The notes under the pieces: model-generated
The model's input: only the letters and a program-made list of their open reading frames with translations
Told to the model about the DNA's origin: nothing
Databases searched by the model: none
Part shown: positions 36,205 through 43,380 of the stretch, in pieces
Layout: each line of letters opens with the position of its first letter
Numbering within the stretch: position 1 is the first letter of the stretch
Translations under genes and position numbers: made by a program
From: Sphingobium sp. MI1205
GTDB lineage: Bacteria; Pseudomonadota; Alphaproteobacteria; Sphingomonadales; Sphingomonadaceae
DNA length: 64,000 nucleotides
NCBI RefSeq assembly: GCF_001563285.1
Contig: NZ_CP005188.1
Location: forward strand, 1,493,501 to 1,557,500
Direction: 5' to 3'

Positions 36205-36675
36205 ATGAAATCGATCATGCTTGCAGGTGCGGCCATGCTGGCCTTGGGTACAGGCGCTACTGGCATTGCGATCGCTCAGGGTGTGCCGAACAGTGCGGCC
36301 CAGCCCCCCGAAACTGGCTCGGTGCCGCCCAATGATCCGGCTGTTCCAGCAACCCCGGCTACGCCTGCAACACCTGGGATGACGGGTGAAGCGGCGACGC
36401 CCGCAACTCCTGCGACGCCGGCCACGCCAGCGGATCCCAACGCCGGTCAACCGACGGGCGCTGTGCCGGACGAAACCGGCATGGTTCCTGCTCCGGCGGG
36501 CGCTCCCACTGACCCGGCAGCGCCTGTGGGCAGTTCTGCCAATCCCGTCACCGTGGGCGGGAATATGACCCCGCCCCCACCTGCGGCGGCGAAGGATTAT
36601 CCGTTATGCAGCCGGACTGTGCAGGATAGTTGCATCAATCCGGGAGAAGCGCGACGGGCCAAGAGGGGCCGCTAA
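36205..36675 (+). CDS. Secreted Pro/Thr/Ala-repeat protein
   Basis: A 156-residue protein with a signal peptide (MKSIMLAGAAMLALGTGATGIAIAQ). The body is low complexity, with repeated P-A-T-P units (for example ATPATPATPG and ATPATPATPATP), then more Pro/Gly, then a short conserved-looking end YPLCSRTVQDSCINPG with two cysteines and a basic tail. The repeats would be extended, perhaps O-glycosylated or wall-spanning. I do not recognise a function. It is convergent with the nsrR-like gene (4-bp overlap of stops). Confidence 0.6.
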   Translation: MKSIMLAGAAMLALGTGATGIAIAQGVPNSAAQPPETGSVPPNDPAVPATPATPATPGMTGEAATPATPATPATPADPNAGQPTGAVPDETGMVPAPAGAPTDPAAPVGSSANPVTVGGNMTPPPPAAAKDYPLCSRTVQDSCINPGEARRAKRGR

Positions 36676-37124
36676 CAGCCGTCGCTGATTGACGCGGCGG
36701 GGCCGGGCAAGGCAGCGATCAGTGCTGCGAGCCCGGCCTTGTCGCGTGCGGCGTCGGCGAGACTATGTTGATCGAGTACGGCAAGGAAAGCATTGGTCGC
36801 AGCCCTCAATATGCCTGACAGACCGCAGGCGGGACGAAGGGCGCACCTGCCACAATCGGCCAGGTTCATATCCGTTTCGGTGTGGCGGATCACTTCGCCC
36901 AGCATGATCTGTTCGGGCGGGCGAGCGAGGCTGAAGCCGCCGCCCCGCCCGCGCTGGGTTATGATGAAATTACCTTGGCCGAGGTGGTGGACGACCTTCA
37001 TCAGATGGTTGCGCGATAGCGTATAGGCATCGGCTATGTCGGCGATGGTTGCGCGGCCAGTGGGTGACACCGCGAGGTGAATGAGGACGCGAAGGGCGTA
37101 GTCGGTGTGGCGGGTCAATTGCAT
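36672..37124 (-). CDS. nsrR: Rrf2-family nitric-oxide-sensing repressor, NsrR-like
   Basis: A 150-residue Rrf2 regulator. The winged helix-turn-helix is at residues 1-65 (MQLTRHTDYALRVLIHLAV and ATIADIADAYTLSRNHLMKVV), and the three Fe-S ligands are C91, C94 and C100 (LADCGRCALRPACGLSG), close to the NsrR spacing. NsrR binds a Fe-S cluster that NO destroys, releasing repression of NO-detoxifying genes. It is divergent from a bacterial haemoglobin, and the shared region contains two 23-bp palindromes of NsrR-box type, so the pair should be one regulatory unit. Confidence 0.9.
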   Translation of the reverse strand: MQLTRHTDYALRVLIHLAVSPTGRATIADIADAYTLSRNHLMKVVHHLGQGNFIITQRGRGGGFSLARPPEQIMLGEVIRHTETDMNLADCGRCALRPACGLSGILRAATNAFLAVLDQHSLADAARDKAGLAALIAALPGPAASISDGC

Positions 37125-37160
37125 GGATGAATGCGTTAGAAGAACGTGCTTGTGAAATAA

Positions 37161-37208
37161 AACATGTATCCTATTTACATATTAAAAGATGCAACGTAAA
37201 TGCACCTT
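37161..37208. promoter_or_regulatory. Two tandem NsrR-type operators
   Basis: Box 1 is AACATGTA (37161-37168) with TACATATT (37176-37183); box 2 is AAGATGCA (37186-37193) with TGCACCTT (37201-37208). Each is an 8-bp half-site pair with a 7-bp centre, one mismatch per box, total 23 bp, centres 25 bp apart. Box 2 is close to the proteobacterial NsrR consensus AAGATGCA-n7-TGCATCTT. Box 2 ends 28 bp before the haemoglobin ATG; box 1 begins 36 bp before the nsrR ATG. Confidence 0.8.
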
Positions 37209-37236
37209 TATCGAGTCTCAAAAAGGGGTGCATTCC

Positions 37237-37686
37237 ATGAGCCAGCTTACTGCGGAAACCATCGCGATCGTCAAAGCCACAGCGCCCGCCCTGCGCAGCC
37301 ATGGGGTGGAGATCACCACGGCCATGTATGCCCGGCTGTTCCAGGATGCGTCGATCAAGGACATGTTTGACCAGGCCGCGCAGGAAAGCGGCGAGCAGCC
37401 CAAGCGGTTGGCGGCGGCGATCCTTGGCTATGCGGAGAATATCGACAAGTTGCAGGCGCTGGAGGGCGCGGTCGCCCGCATGGTGCAGCGGCACGTGGAA
37501 ACCGGGGTCAAGCCGGAACATTATCCCAAGGTTGCCGCGGCGCTGCTGCCCGCCATCCGCGACGTACTGGGCGAGGAAGTGGCCACCGACGCAGTGCTTG
37601 ACGCCTGGGGCAAGGCCTATTGGTTCCTGGCCGAGATATTGATCGGCAAAGAAGCGCAGGCCTATGAGGATGCTGAGGCTGCTTGA
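37237..37686 (+). CDS. Single-domain bacterial haemoglobin (Vitreoscilla Vgb type)
   Basis: A 149-residue globin that is only the haem domain, without the reductase part of Hmp. The proximal (F8) histidine is H86 in QRHVETGVKPEHYP; Q54 (EQPKRLA) probably occupies E7 and Y31 (TTAMYARLF) B10, as in Vgb. The segment VLDAWGKAYWFLAEILI is the characteristic G/H-helix motif. It should bind oxygen and convert NO to nitrate with an electron donor. The ATG at 37237 follows AAAAGGGG; a longer frame has no such site. It is under the NsrR-type boxes. Confidence 0.92.
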   Translation: MSQLTAETIAIVKATAPALRSHGVEITTAMYARLFQDASIKDMFDQAAQESGEQPKRLAAAILGYAENIDKLQALEGAVARMVQRHVETGVKPEHYPKVAAALLPAIRDVLGEEVATDAVLDAWGKAYWFLAEILIGKEAQAYEDAEAA

Positions 37687-37693
37687 ATTGTGA

Positions 37694-37746
37694 GCGGGGG
37701 CGTGCCCGCCCCCGGCCCTTCAAACGAGTCACGCGCCTCGTTTGAA
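37694..37746. terminator. Hairpin pair between haemoglobin and rsmD (probable shared 3' end)
   Basis: GGGGGC/GCCCCC-rich hairpin (about 37694-37713) is followed by a perfect 10-bp inverted repeat TTCAAACGAG / CTCGTTTGAA (37719-37728 and 37737-37746) with an 8-nt loop. The two genes converge here. There is no long T-tract on either strand, so efficient intrinsic termination is not assured. Confidence 0.55.
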
Positions 37747-37765
37747 CGCTTGCGGGAGGGGCGTT

Positions 37766-38305
37766 TCAAGGTTCGGCCCGGAGCAACGTCAACCGAGCCT
37801 TCCCGACATCACGGGTGGCTTCGACAGAGAAGCCCTTGACCGCCACATCTTCGCGGCGGTCGGTTTCGATGCTGATCCACGTTGCGGGACCGGTCCAGCC
37901 CAGACGGCCGAGCTTGTCGAGGGCCACCGCGCCCGCGCCGCTATTATAGGGCGGGTCCATCAGGATGAGGTCGAGCGGCTTTGCCGCAGGGCCGAGCGAA
38001 AGGACGCTGCTCTGGCGGATGTCGGGGCGGAGGCCGAGCTTTTCGCCATTGGCGCGGATCGCGTCCAGCGCGGCCCGGTCCTGCTCGACGAAGAGGCAAG
38101 TGGCCGCGCCGCGCGACAGGGCTTCAAAACCCAACGCGCCCGACCCGGCGAAAAAGTCGCCGACGGCCAGCCCTTCGAAAGAACCCACCCGGCTGAGCAG
38201 CATCGAAAAGAGCGTTTCGCGGGTGCGGTCGGCTGTGGGGCGGGTGGCGTCGCCCTTGGGGGCGACCAGCGGGCGGCCACGCCATTGGCCTGCGATTATT
38301 CTCAT
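37766..38305 (-). CDS. rsmD: 16S rRNA (guanine966-N2)-methyltransferase RsmD
   Basis: A 179-residue SAM-dependent methyltransferase. The start MRIIAGQWRGRPLVAPKGDATRPT, the SAM loop VGDFFAGSGALGFEALSRGA and the catalytic LILMDPPYNSG (N/D-P-P-Y) are the RsmD signature. It modifies G966 of 16S rRNA in the 30S subunit. It follows the pseudouridine synthase gene on the same strand with 61 bp between them, so both rRNA-modifying enzymes are probably co-transcribed. Confidence 0.94.
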   Translation of the reverse strand: MRIIAGQWRGRPLVAPKGDATRPTADRTRETLFSMLLSRVGSFEGLAVGDFFAGSGALGFEALSRGAATCLFVEQDRAALDAIRANGEKLGLRPDIRQSSVLSLGPAAKPLDLILMDPPYNSGAGAVALDKLGRLGWTGPATWISIETDRREDVAVKGFSVEATRDVGKARLTLLRAEP

Positions 38306-38366
38306 GGCTTCGTCCGGCTTTGTGCGTTGTTGGATTGACGGATATGGGGCGAGCGGGATTGAGGCC

Positions 38367-39368
38367 CTAGGACTTGAGTGGTTTCAGCGTCTTGCGAAAC
38401 AGGATCAGGTCATGCTGGCGCACCTCTTCAACCGCGCCGGAGGCAAGCTCGCCGAGATGGAAGGGGCCATAGCTGGTGCGGATCAGGCGGCTCACCTGAA
38501 GCCCCAGATGTTCCAGCACGCGGCGCACTTCGCGGTTCTTGCCTTCGGTCAGGGTCATTTCGATCCACTGGTTGCGGCCCGTCCGCCGCTCCAGATTTGC
38601 TTCAATCTGGCCATAGCGAATGCCGTCAATCTCTATGCCGTCGATCAGATCCTCAAGCTGCGCCTGGCTGATTTCACCAAAGGCGCGGGCGCGGTAGGTG
38701 CGCGGGACGCCGGTGGCGGGCAGCTCCATCTGACGTTTGAATTCGCCGTCTGTGGTCATGAGCAGAAGGCCCTCGGTCGTCATGTCAAGCCGACCGATGG
38801 GCATGAGGCGGGGCAGATCGGCGGGCAGCCGGTCGTAAATGGTCGGACGGCCACGCGGGTCACGCTCCGCCGTGAGATAGCCCGAAGGCTTGTGAAAAAG
38901 GAACAGGCGCGTGGGCGCAGGCTGGGCGACGGGGTTGCCATCCACGGCGATGCCGTTGAGCGAGGTCAGCAGCGTGGCGGGCGTCGTCACCGCTTCCCCG
39001 TCCAGCGTGATCCGGCCATCCTCGATCATCCGCTCAATCTCGCGACGGGATGCGACCCCCGCGCGGGCCAGCAGCTTGGCGATACGCTGCGGCTCATTGT
39101 TGCCGCTGGCGACGGCGGCGGCGCGGGCGGGATGAGGATTGGCGGGCGTTGCGGGCGCGGTCTTCGCCTTCCGAAACGGCGGGCGCGCGGGGCGGGAGCC
39201 GATCGCGGGCCTGCCCTCACCAGGGCGCTGGGGACCGCCGGGTCCTGCCCGGCGGGGCGGTCCAGATTTTTTCGGCGGCTCCACGCGGCGGTTCCTTTTA
39301 ACGAAGTAAGACCATTCCCATATCAGGATAGCCGTGAAAATGACGAATAGTGCCGTCCCGTCGCTCAT
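38367..39368 (-). CDS. RluB/RsuA-family pseudouridine synthase with N-terminal hydrophobic segment
   Basis: A 333-residue rRNA pseudouridine synthase. An S4 domain (RIAKLLARAGVASRREIERMIED) is followed by the RsuA-type catalytic core with the aspartate in GRLDMTTEGLLLMTTDG and the C-terminal EGKNREVRRVLEHLGLQVSRLI. RluB targets U2605 of 23S rRNA, so that is the likely job. The N-terminus is unusual: from the best ATG (39368) there is a hydrophobic helix (TALFVIFTAILIWEWSYFV), then about 60 residues rich in Pro, Arg and Lys. No ribosome site is obvious for this start, and there is no other ATG before the S4 domain. A membrane-tethered enzyme is possible but not proven. Confidence 0.85.
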   Translation of the reverse strand: MSDGTALFVIFTAILIWEWSYFVKRNRRVEPPKKSGPPRRAGPGGPQRPGEGRPAIGSRPARPPFRKAKTAPATPANPHPARAAAVASGNNEPQRIAKLLARAGVASRREIERMIEDGRITLDGEAVTTPATLLTSLNGIAVDGNPVAQPAPTRLFLFHKPSGYLTAERDPRGRPTIYDRLPADLPRLMPIGRLDMTTEGLLLMTTDGEFKRQMELPATGVPRTYRARAFGEISQAQLEDLIDGIEIDGIRYGQIEANLERRTGRNQWIEMTLTEGKNREVRRVLEHLGLQVSRLIRTSYGPFHLGELASGAVEEVRQHDLILFRKTLKPLKS

Positions 39369-39446
39369 GCGAGGGGGAAGGCCGCAACTCCCAGCAGGCG
39401 CTGCGCGTTTGATCGGCTGCATGGCGTAAATGGGGCGGATCGGCAA

Positions 39447-39893
39447 ATGTTTTTCGGGCTGGTTAAAGGGGACGCGAAGTCAGGACAGGAGGTTCAGGCG
39501 ATCCGCAGCGTGCTGGTGGTCGAGGATGAGCCGCTGGTCGCATTCGACAATGAACATGTGCTGGAACAGGCCGGCTATCGCGTCGCCGCGACGGTCGAGG
39601 ATTATGACCATGCGGTTCGCGTGATCGATGAGGATGAGGTCGATCTGGTGATCGCCGACATCACTCTGCATGGCGACAAGACGGGCATCGATGTGGCGCG
39701 CTTTGCCCATGGCAAGGGGCTGGCGGTGTTGTTCGTGACGGGCGCTTGTCCGATCGACGCGCATGAGATGGCGGTTGGATGCCTGGCGAAGCCTTATCTG
39801 CCTCGTGATCTGTTGGGATCTATTGCGGTGATCGAAGCGGTGATGCGCGGCGATGAACCAGGGCGTGTGCCGCAGGGGTTGCGGCTGTTTTAG
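39447..39893 (+). CDS. Single-domain response regulator
   Basis: A 148-residue receiver domain with no output domain. The acidic pair is E26-D27 (VLVVEDEPL), the phosphoacceptor D71 (LVIADITLHG), the switch threonine T98 (LFVTGAC) and the lysine K115 (CLAKPY), so it should be phosphorylatable. The ATG at 39447 gives 20 residues before the first strand. It is divergent from the pseudouridine synthase gene. No cognate kinase is next to it. Stand-alone receivers commonly feed phosphorelays or bind partners. Confidence 0.88.
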   Translation: MFFGLVKGDAKSGQEVQAIRSVLVVEDEPLVAFDNEHVLEQAGYRVAATVEDYDHAVRVIDEDEVDLVIADITLHGDKTGIDVARFAHGKGLAVLFVTGACPIDAHEMAVGCLAKPYLPRDLLGSIAVIEAVMRGDEPGRVPQGLRLF

Positions 39894-40019
39894 GATTGGG
39901 TGCGTTTTGGGACTGCGCTTCGCAGGGGGGGCAGGTATGTCTGCTTGCGACTATATTTCGTCCCGAAAGCCAATTGTTGAAAAACGGACATTAGCGGGAC
40001 TTGCAGTCGGGATGAACGT

Positions 40020-41114
40020 TCAGTCGTCAAATGCGTGAGTGGCCGTGTAAGGCATCTGAAAATAATCAAGACCTGTCCCAATTGCCCGGCCAACGAAGGA
40101 ACGACTATTTTTGAAGAAAATTTCCTTCAGGTTGAGAGCGACGCCGAAGAAAATGTCCCGATCGGGCTTGATGCCCCTTGCGCGCTCGCTGTTTGAAAAG
40201 TTCTTGCCGCGATAGCCCACTTGTAATTCCACAAATCGCAGGGGACTGTTTTCAAACCTTTTGAAGCCCGCCAGCTCCAGTGAAAGCAGGAAGCGCTGCT
40301 GCTGATAGTGCTCTTTGCCACTGCGAGAATACAGCTTGTCATTGGGCATGAGCATCAGGCGGAAGTCGATTTTATTCGCGAGACCAGGCACGACATGCCG
40401 CGCCGCCGACAGGCCGGCGCCCAAGCCGTTGAAAACGACGTCCTGAATAGAAAAGCCGCTATCGCTTTTGAAGGCGTCGAACATCTCACCGTAAAGCTGG
40501 AGTCCGAAACCCATCATCGCTGCGGGAACAGCGGCACGGGCGCGATCGCCGGTCTTGCGCGTTATGCGCCATCCAAGAAATTCTGAAAACAGGTAGCCGT
40601 TGAACGCGTGTGTCAACTTATCGATGCCCAGATTAGCCGTGTTCTTGCCAAACCATCCTTCGTCATGGAAGTGAAAGCCGGTGTCGAGATCAAGCCTGCT
40701 TTGCAACGTGGTCGTGTAGGCCATGATCCCGACCATTTCCCACTTGGCTGCACCCATACGGCTGCCTAGCGATCGATATTTCCGTTGCAGTAAAGGAGCG
40801 CTTCCACCTTGCTCGACGTTCCCAGCGAACGCCCCCGTTGGCAATGCGGGCGCTAACGCGAGTGATACTGGCACAGCCTCGGGGAACGCCTGTTGCAGTT
40901 GTCGAGCGTCGACCGGATCTGAAGTGGTCGGATCTGCGATCAATGCTGGTTGCGGCTTTAGATGGTATGCGGCCACCTGAGAAAGCGGGTCATCTACATC
41001 CAGTACATCGGCAGAGTTGATAAGCGCCGGTAGAGGCGGATCATCGGAAGCAGCATGCGCTGATGACAAGCTCGCAAGTAGGGCCACACCCGACAAGGCT
41101 ATCACGGTGGACAT
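40020..41114 (-). CDS. Exported DUF2279-family protein
   Basis: A 364-residue protein with a signal peptide (MSTVIALSGVALLASLSSAHA). A linker of about 80 residues precedes the DUF2279 part, whose marker is GIDKLTHAFNGYLFSEFLGWR, followed by GLQLYGEMFDAF. The rest is beta-rich with aromatic strands (RFVELQVGYRGKNF, DIFFGVALNLKEIFF) as in outer-membrane proteins. The family has no known function. The 126 bp before it (39894-40019) hold nothing that I can assign. Confidence 0.75.
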   Translation of the reverse strand: MSTVIALSGVALLASLSSAHAASDDPPLPALINSADVLDVDDPLSQVAAYHLKPQPALIADPTTSDPVDARQLQQAFPEAVPVSLALAPALPTGAFAGNVEQGGSAPLLQRKYRSLGSRMGAAKWEMVGIMAYTTTLQSRLDLDTGFHFHDEGWFGKNTANLGIDKLTHAFNGYLFSEFLGWRITRKTGDRARAAVPAAMMGFGLQLYGEMFDAFKSDSGFSIQDVVFNGLGAGLSAARHVVPGLANKIDFRLMLMPNDKLYSRSGKEHYQQQRFLLSLELAGFKRFENSPLRFVELQVGYRGKNFSNSERARGIKPDRDIFFGVALNLKEIFFKNSRSFVGRAIGTGLDYFQMPYTATHAFDD

Positions 41115-41331
41115 GATTTCCCGCCCCCCAGCAATCTAAAGCTAGTCGTGACATCAGTCATATCTTAGAGCAACGCAAGAGCGCTGAAGAGACAGAATGC
41201 GGCAATTTAGATGTGCGGTTGGGTCTGCTTACCCAAATAGCGTCATTCGAAAGCCGCTCCGCAATCCACCCTTTTCCGACATGTGAGCGAGACGGGGATC
41301 TCAAGACCAAATGTACGACCAGAAACTCCAG

Positions 41332-41351
41332 ATCCCAGCGTTCGCTGGGAT
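41332..41351. repeat. REP-like 20-bp palindrome
   Basis: ATCCCAGCG, TT, CGCTGGGAT form a perfect palindromic hairpin, enclosed in a further short CTCCA/TGGAG pair. It sits in the 444-bp gap between the DUF2279 gene and the AmpG-like gene (41115-41558), the longest protein-free stretch apart from the nrt leader. Palindromes of this form are often dispersed extragenic repeats in proteobacteria; only one is seen in this window. The rest of the gap holds no gene or RNA that I recognise. Confidence 0.45.
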
Positions 41352-41558
41352 GACGTCGTTGGAGGGCGGCGTACATCTCCGATCCTCTTTAAGACGAATC
41401 TGCGTTGGTTGATGTCTCTCCCTTTGAAGAGACAAGCATGGGGAGGTCGGGACGAGCGGAGGTTGCGGGGCTGCTCAACAGCCGCCTGTTTCGCTTGTTT
41501 CTCCGCTATTTGGTCATATGGTGAGGCCTCGACACGCATATCCGGGGGCCAAGCATAC

Positions 41559-42884
41559 ATGACCGACATCGCCATGGGCGCCAGAAGCTGGGTCGATGCC
41601 GTTAAGCCTTATGTGGAGAAGGCGCCGCTGGCCGCGCTGTTTCTGGGGATTTCGTCCGGTTTCCCTTTTGCGATGATCGGTGCGAACCTGGCGTCGCGTC
41701 TGGCGCAGGACGGCATCGACAAGAAAAGCGTGACGGCGTTCAGCCTGGTCCTGCTGGCCTATAATCTCAAATGGTTGTGGGCGTGGGTGGTCGAGGGCGT
41801 GAAGTTGCCGTTGCTGCACAGGCTGGGCCAGCGTGTGTCGTGGATGCTGCTGGCGGGCGTGCTGGTGATGGCGGCGGTGGTCAACCTGGCGGTGGTCGAT
41901 CCGGCAGCGGACCTGATGGCGACGGTGCGTGCGGCCATCCTGCTGGGGATTGCTGGCGCGACATTCGATATCATCATCGACGGTTATCGTATTGAAATCC
42001 TTAGGCCTGACCAGCTGGGCATAGGCGCCGGCATGTCGCAATATGGGTGGCGCATCGGGGCTGCGGCGGCGGGCGCGGTGGGGTTGGTTGTCGCGCAATA
42101 TTGGGATTGGACGGCGGCCTACATCATATGTTCGCTGTTCGCATTGCCCGCGATGCTGGCGGCCCTGATCGTCGGCGAGCCGAAGCGGCACCACGAAATC
42201 GCTTCGCGCAAGAGCGGCGGCGAGCTGGTGCAGGCGATCATCGGGCCGTTCGTGGACTTCTTCAAGCGCAAGGGCGCGCTGCTCGTGCTGCTGTTCATCA
42301 TCGTGCACAAGATCGGCGATACGCTGGCGAACCTGACGTTCCGGCTGCTTTTCAACGACCTTGGTTACACCAATGAAGAGATTGCGATCTATGACGTCGG
42401 CATTGGTTTCTGGGCGTTGCTGGCCGGGATATTCGTCGGCGGCGTGCTGTATGCGCGGTTGGGGTTGAAGCGGTCGGTGCTGATCAGCCTGGTGCTGATG
42501 GCGGTGTCCAATTTCAGCTTCGCGGCGCTGGCGGCGGCGGGGAAGAGCAACATCGGCATGGCGGGCGCGATCGGCTTTGAGAATTTCGCGAGCGGGATCG
42601 GCGGCGTGGCCGTGGTCGCCTATTTTTCCGCACTGTGCGACCTGCGCTTTACCGCCGCGCAATATGCGATGATTTCCGCGGCGGCCAGCATCGTGGGCCG
42701 GTTCCTGACCGGGACGACGGCGGGGGCGATGATCGAACGGTTCGGCTATGTCGACTTCTACCTGCTGACCACGGTCCTGGCGCTGCCGGGCATCATCCTG
42801 TTCTGGCTGATGATGCGCAGTGGGCTGGTGGATTCGAGCGTCGGCAGCGCGGCGACGGAAGAGGGCGATCAGGCCCCCGCGTAA
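41559..42884 (+). CDS. AmpG-like major facilitator permease
   Basis: A 441-residue MFS protein with about twelve transmembrane helices. The opening APLAALFLGISSGFPFAM, the amphipathic SLVLLAYNLKWLWAWVVEG and GATFDIIIDGYRIEILRPDQ match the AmpG layout (E. coli has SGLPLALT, FLWSPL and SQDIVFDAWKTDVL in the same places). AmpG imports anhydro-muropeptides for cell-wall recycling, and that is the most likely substrate. No ampR, ampC or nagZ is nearby. The ATG at 41559 was chosen because upstream codons are not membrane-like. Its end overlaps the convergent DUF6628 gene by 16 bp. Confidence 0.8.
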   Translation: MTDIAMGARSWVDAVKPYVEKAPLAALFLGISSGFPFAMIGANLASRLAQDGIDKKSVTAFSLVLLAYNLKWLWAWVVEGVKLPLLHRLGQRVSWMLLAGVLVMAAVVNLAVVDPAADLMATVRAAILLGIAGATFDIIIDGYRIEILRPDQLGIGAGMSQYGWRIGAAAAGAVGLVVAQYWDWTAAYIICSLFALPAMLAALIVGEPKRHHEIASRKSGGELVQAIIGPFVDFFKRKGALLVLLFIIVHKIGDTLANLTFRLLFNDLGYTNEEIAIYDVGIGFWALLAGIFVGGVLYARLGLKRSVLISLVLMAVSNFSFAALAAAGKSNIGMAGAIGFENFASGIGGVAVVAYFSALCDLRFTAAQYAMISAAASIVGRFLTGTTAGAMIERFGYVDFYLLTTVLALPGIILFWLMMRSGLVDSSVGSAATEEGDQAPA

Positions 42885-43309
42885 AGATCGAGCGGGCGGC
42901 CGAGGTCCGCATGCGCTTGCGAGACGGCTTGCAGGCAGGTGAGTGCGCCGAGGACGTCGTGTGAACCAAGCAGCTTGGAGAGCTGGTCATAGGCGGATGG
43001 CGGATCCTGCAACGCGGTGCCGATGGACTGCATGAGCATCGCTTCGTCGGCGGTCATGCGGGCGCAGCAGCAGGGCGCGACCAATATCCGGCGCGTGGCA
43101 CAGCGGGCAAGCTCCAGCATCATGGCGCGCATCAGGACCAGCGGGCGTCGATAGCTGCGGCCGAATGCGCCGAGCATGGCGTTGGCGGCGTGAGCGTCGT
43201 CCACCCCGGCGCTGGCCATGCGGCGCATCACATAGAGGAAGAGCCGATTGCCGTAGCCGCCGGGGAGCGGGCGGGGCAGTTCGAGGGGGCTGGTCTCTCC
43301 GTAGGCCAT
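42869..43309 (-). CDS. DUF6628-like protein
   Basis: A 146-residue helical protein with no signal. It resembles a sphingomonad-limited family of unknown function (DUF6628). Notable are the cysteines: one in ELARCATRR and three in a row in VAPCCCARMTADEAML, followed by one in ALTCLQAV. The cluster could bind metal or be redox active. The segment between 30 and 110 is rich in Arg and Ala. It is expressed convergently with the AmpG-like gene and has its own short upstream region (43310-43380). Confidence 0.65.
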   Translation of the reverse strand: MAYGETSPLELPRPLPGGYGNRLFLYVMRRMASAGVDDAHAANAMLGAFGRSYRRPLVLMRAMMLELARCATRRILVAPCCCARMTADEAMLMQSIGTALQDPPSAYDQLSKLLGSHDVLGALTCLQAVSQAHADLGRPLDLYAGA

Positions 43310-43380
43310 GGGCGTACACCTTCTTATCCGTTGCGTGACGGAAGGCAGATTACGCTATTGCGAGTCAATCGCAAGTATAA

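Noticed and set aside
36310..36440. Tandem repeats as a CRISPR or satellite element
   Set aside because: The periodicity follows P-A-T-P codons of a secreted protein with a signal peptide, without unique spacers.
41559..42884. AmpG plus the class A beta-lactamase as an inducible AmpG-AmpR-AmpC system
   Set aside because: The genes are 29 kb apart, the lactamase is class A, and no ampR or ampD is present; only the permease similarity stands.
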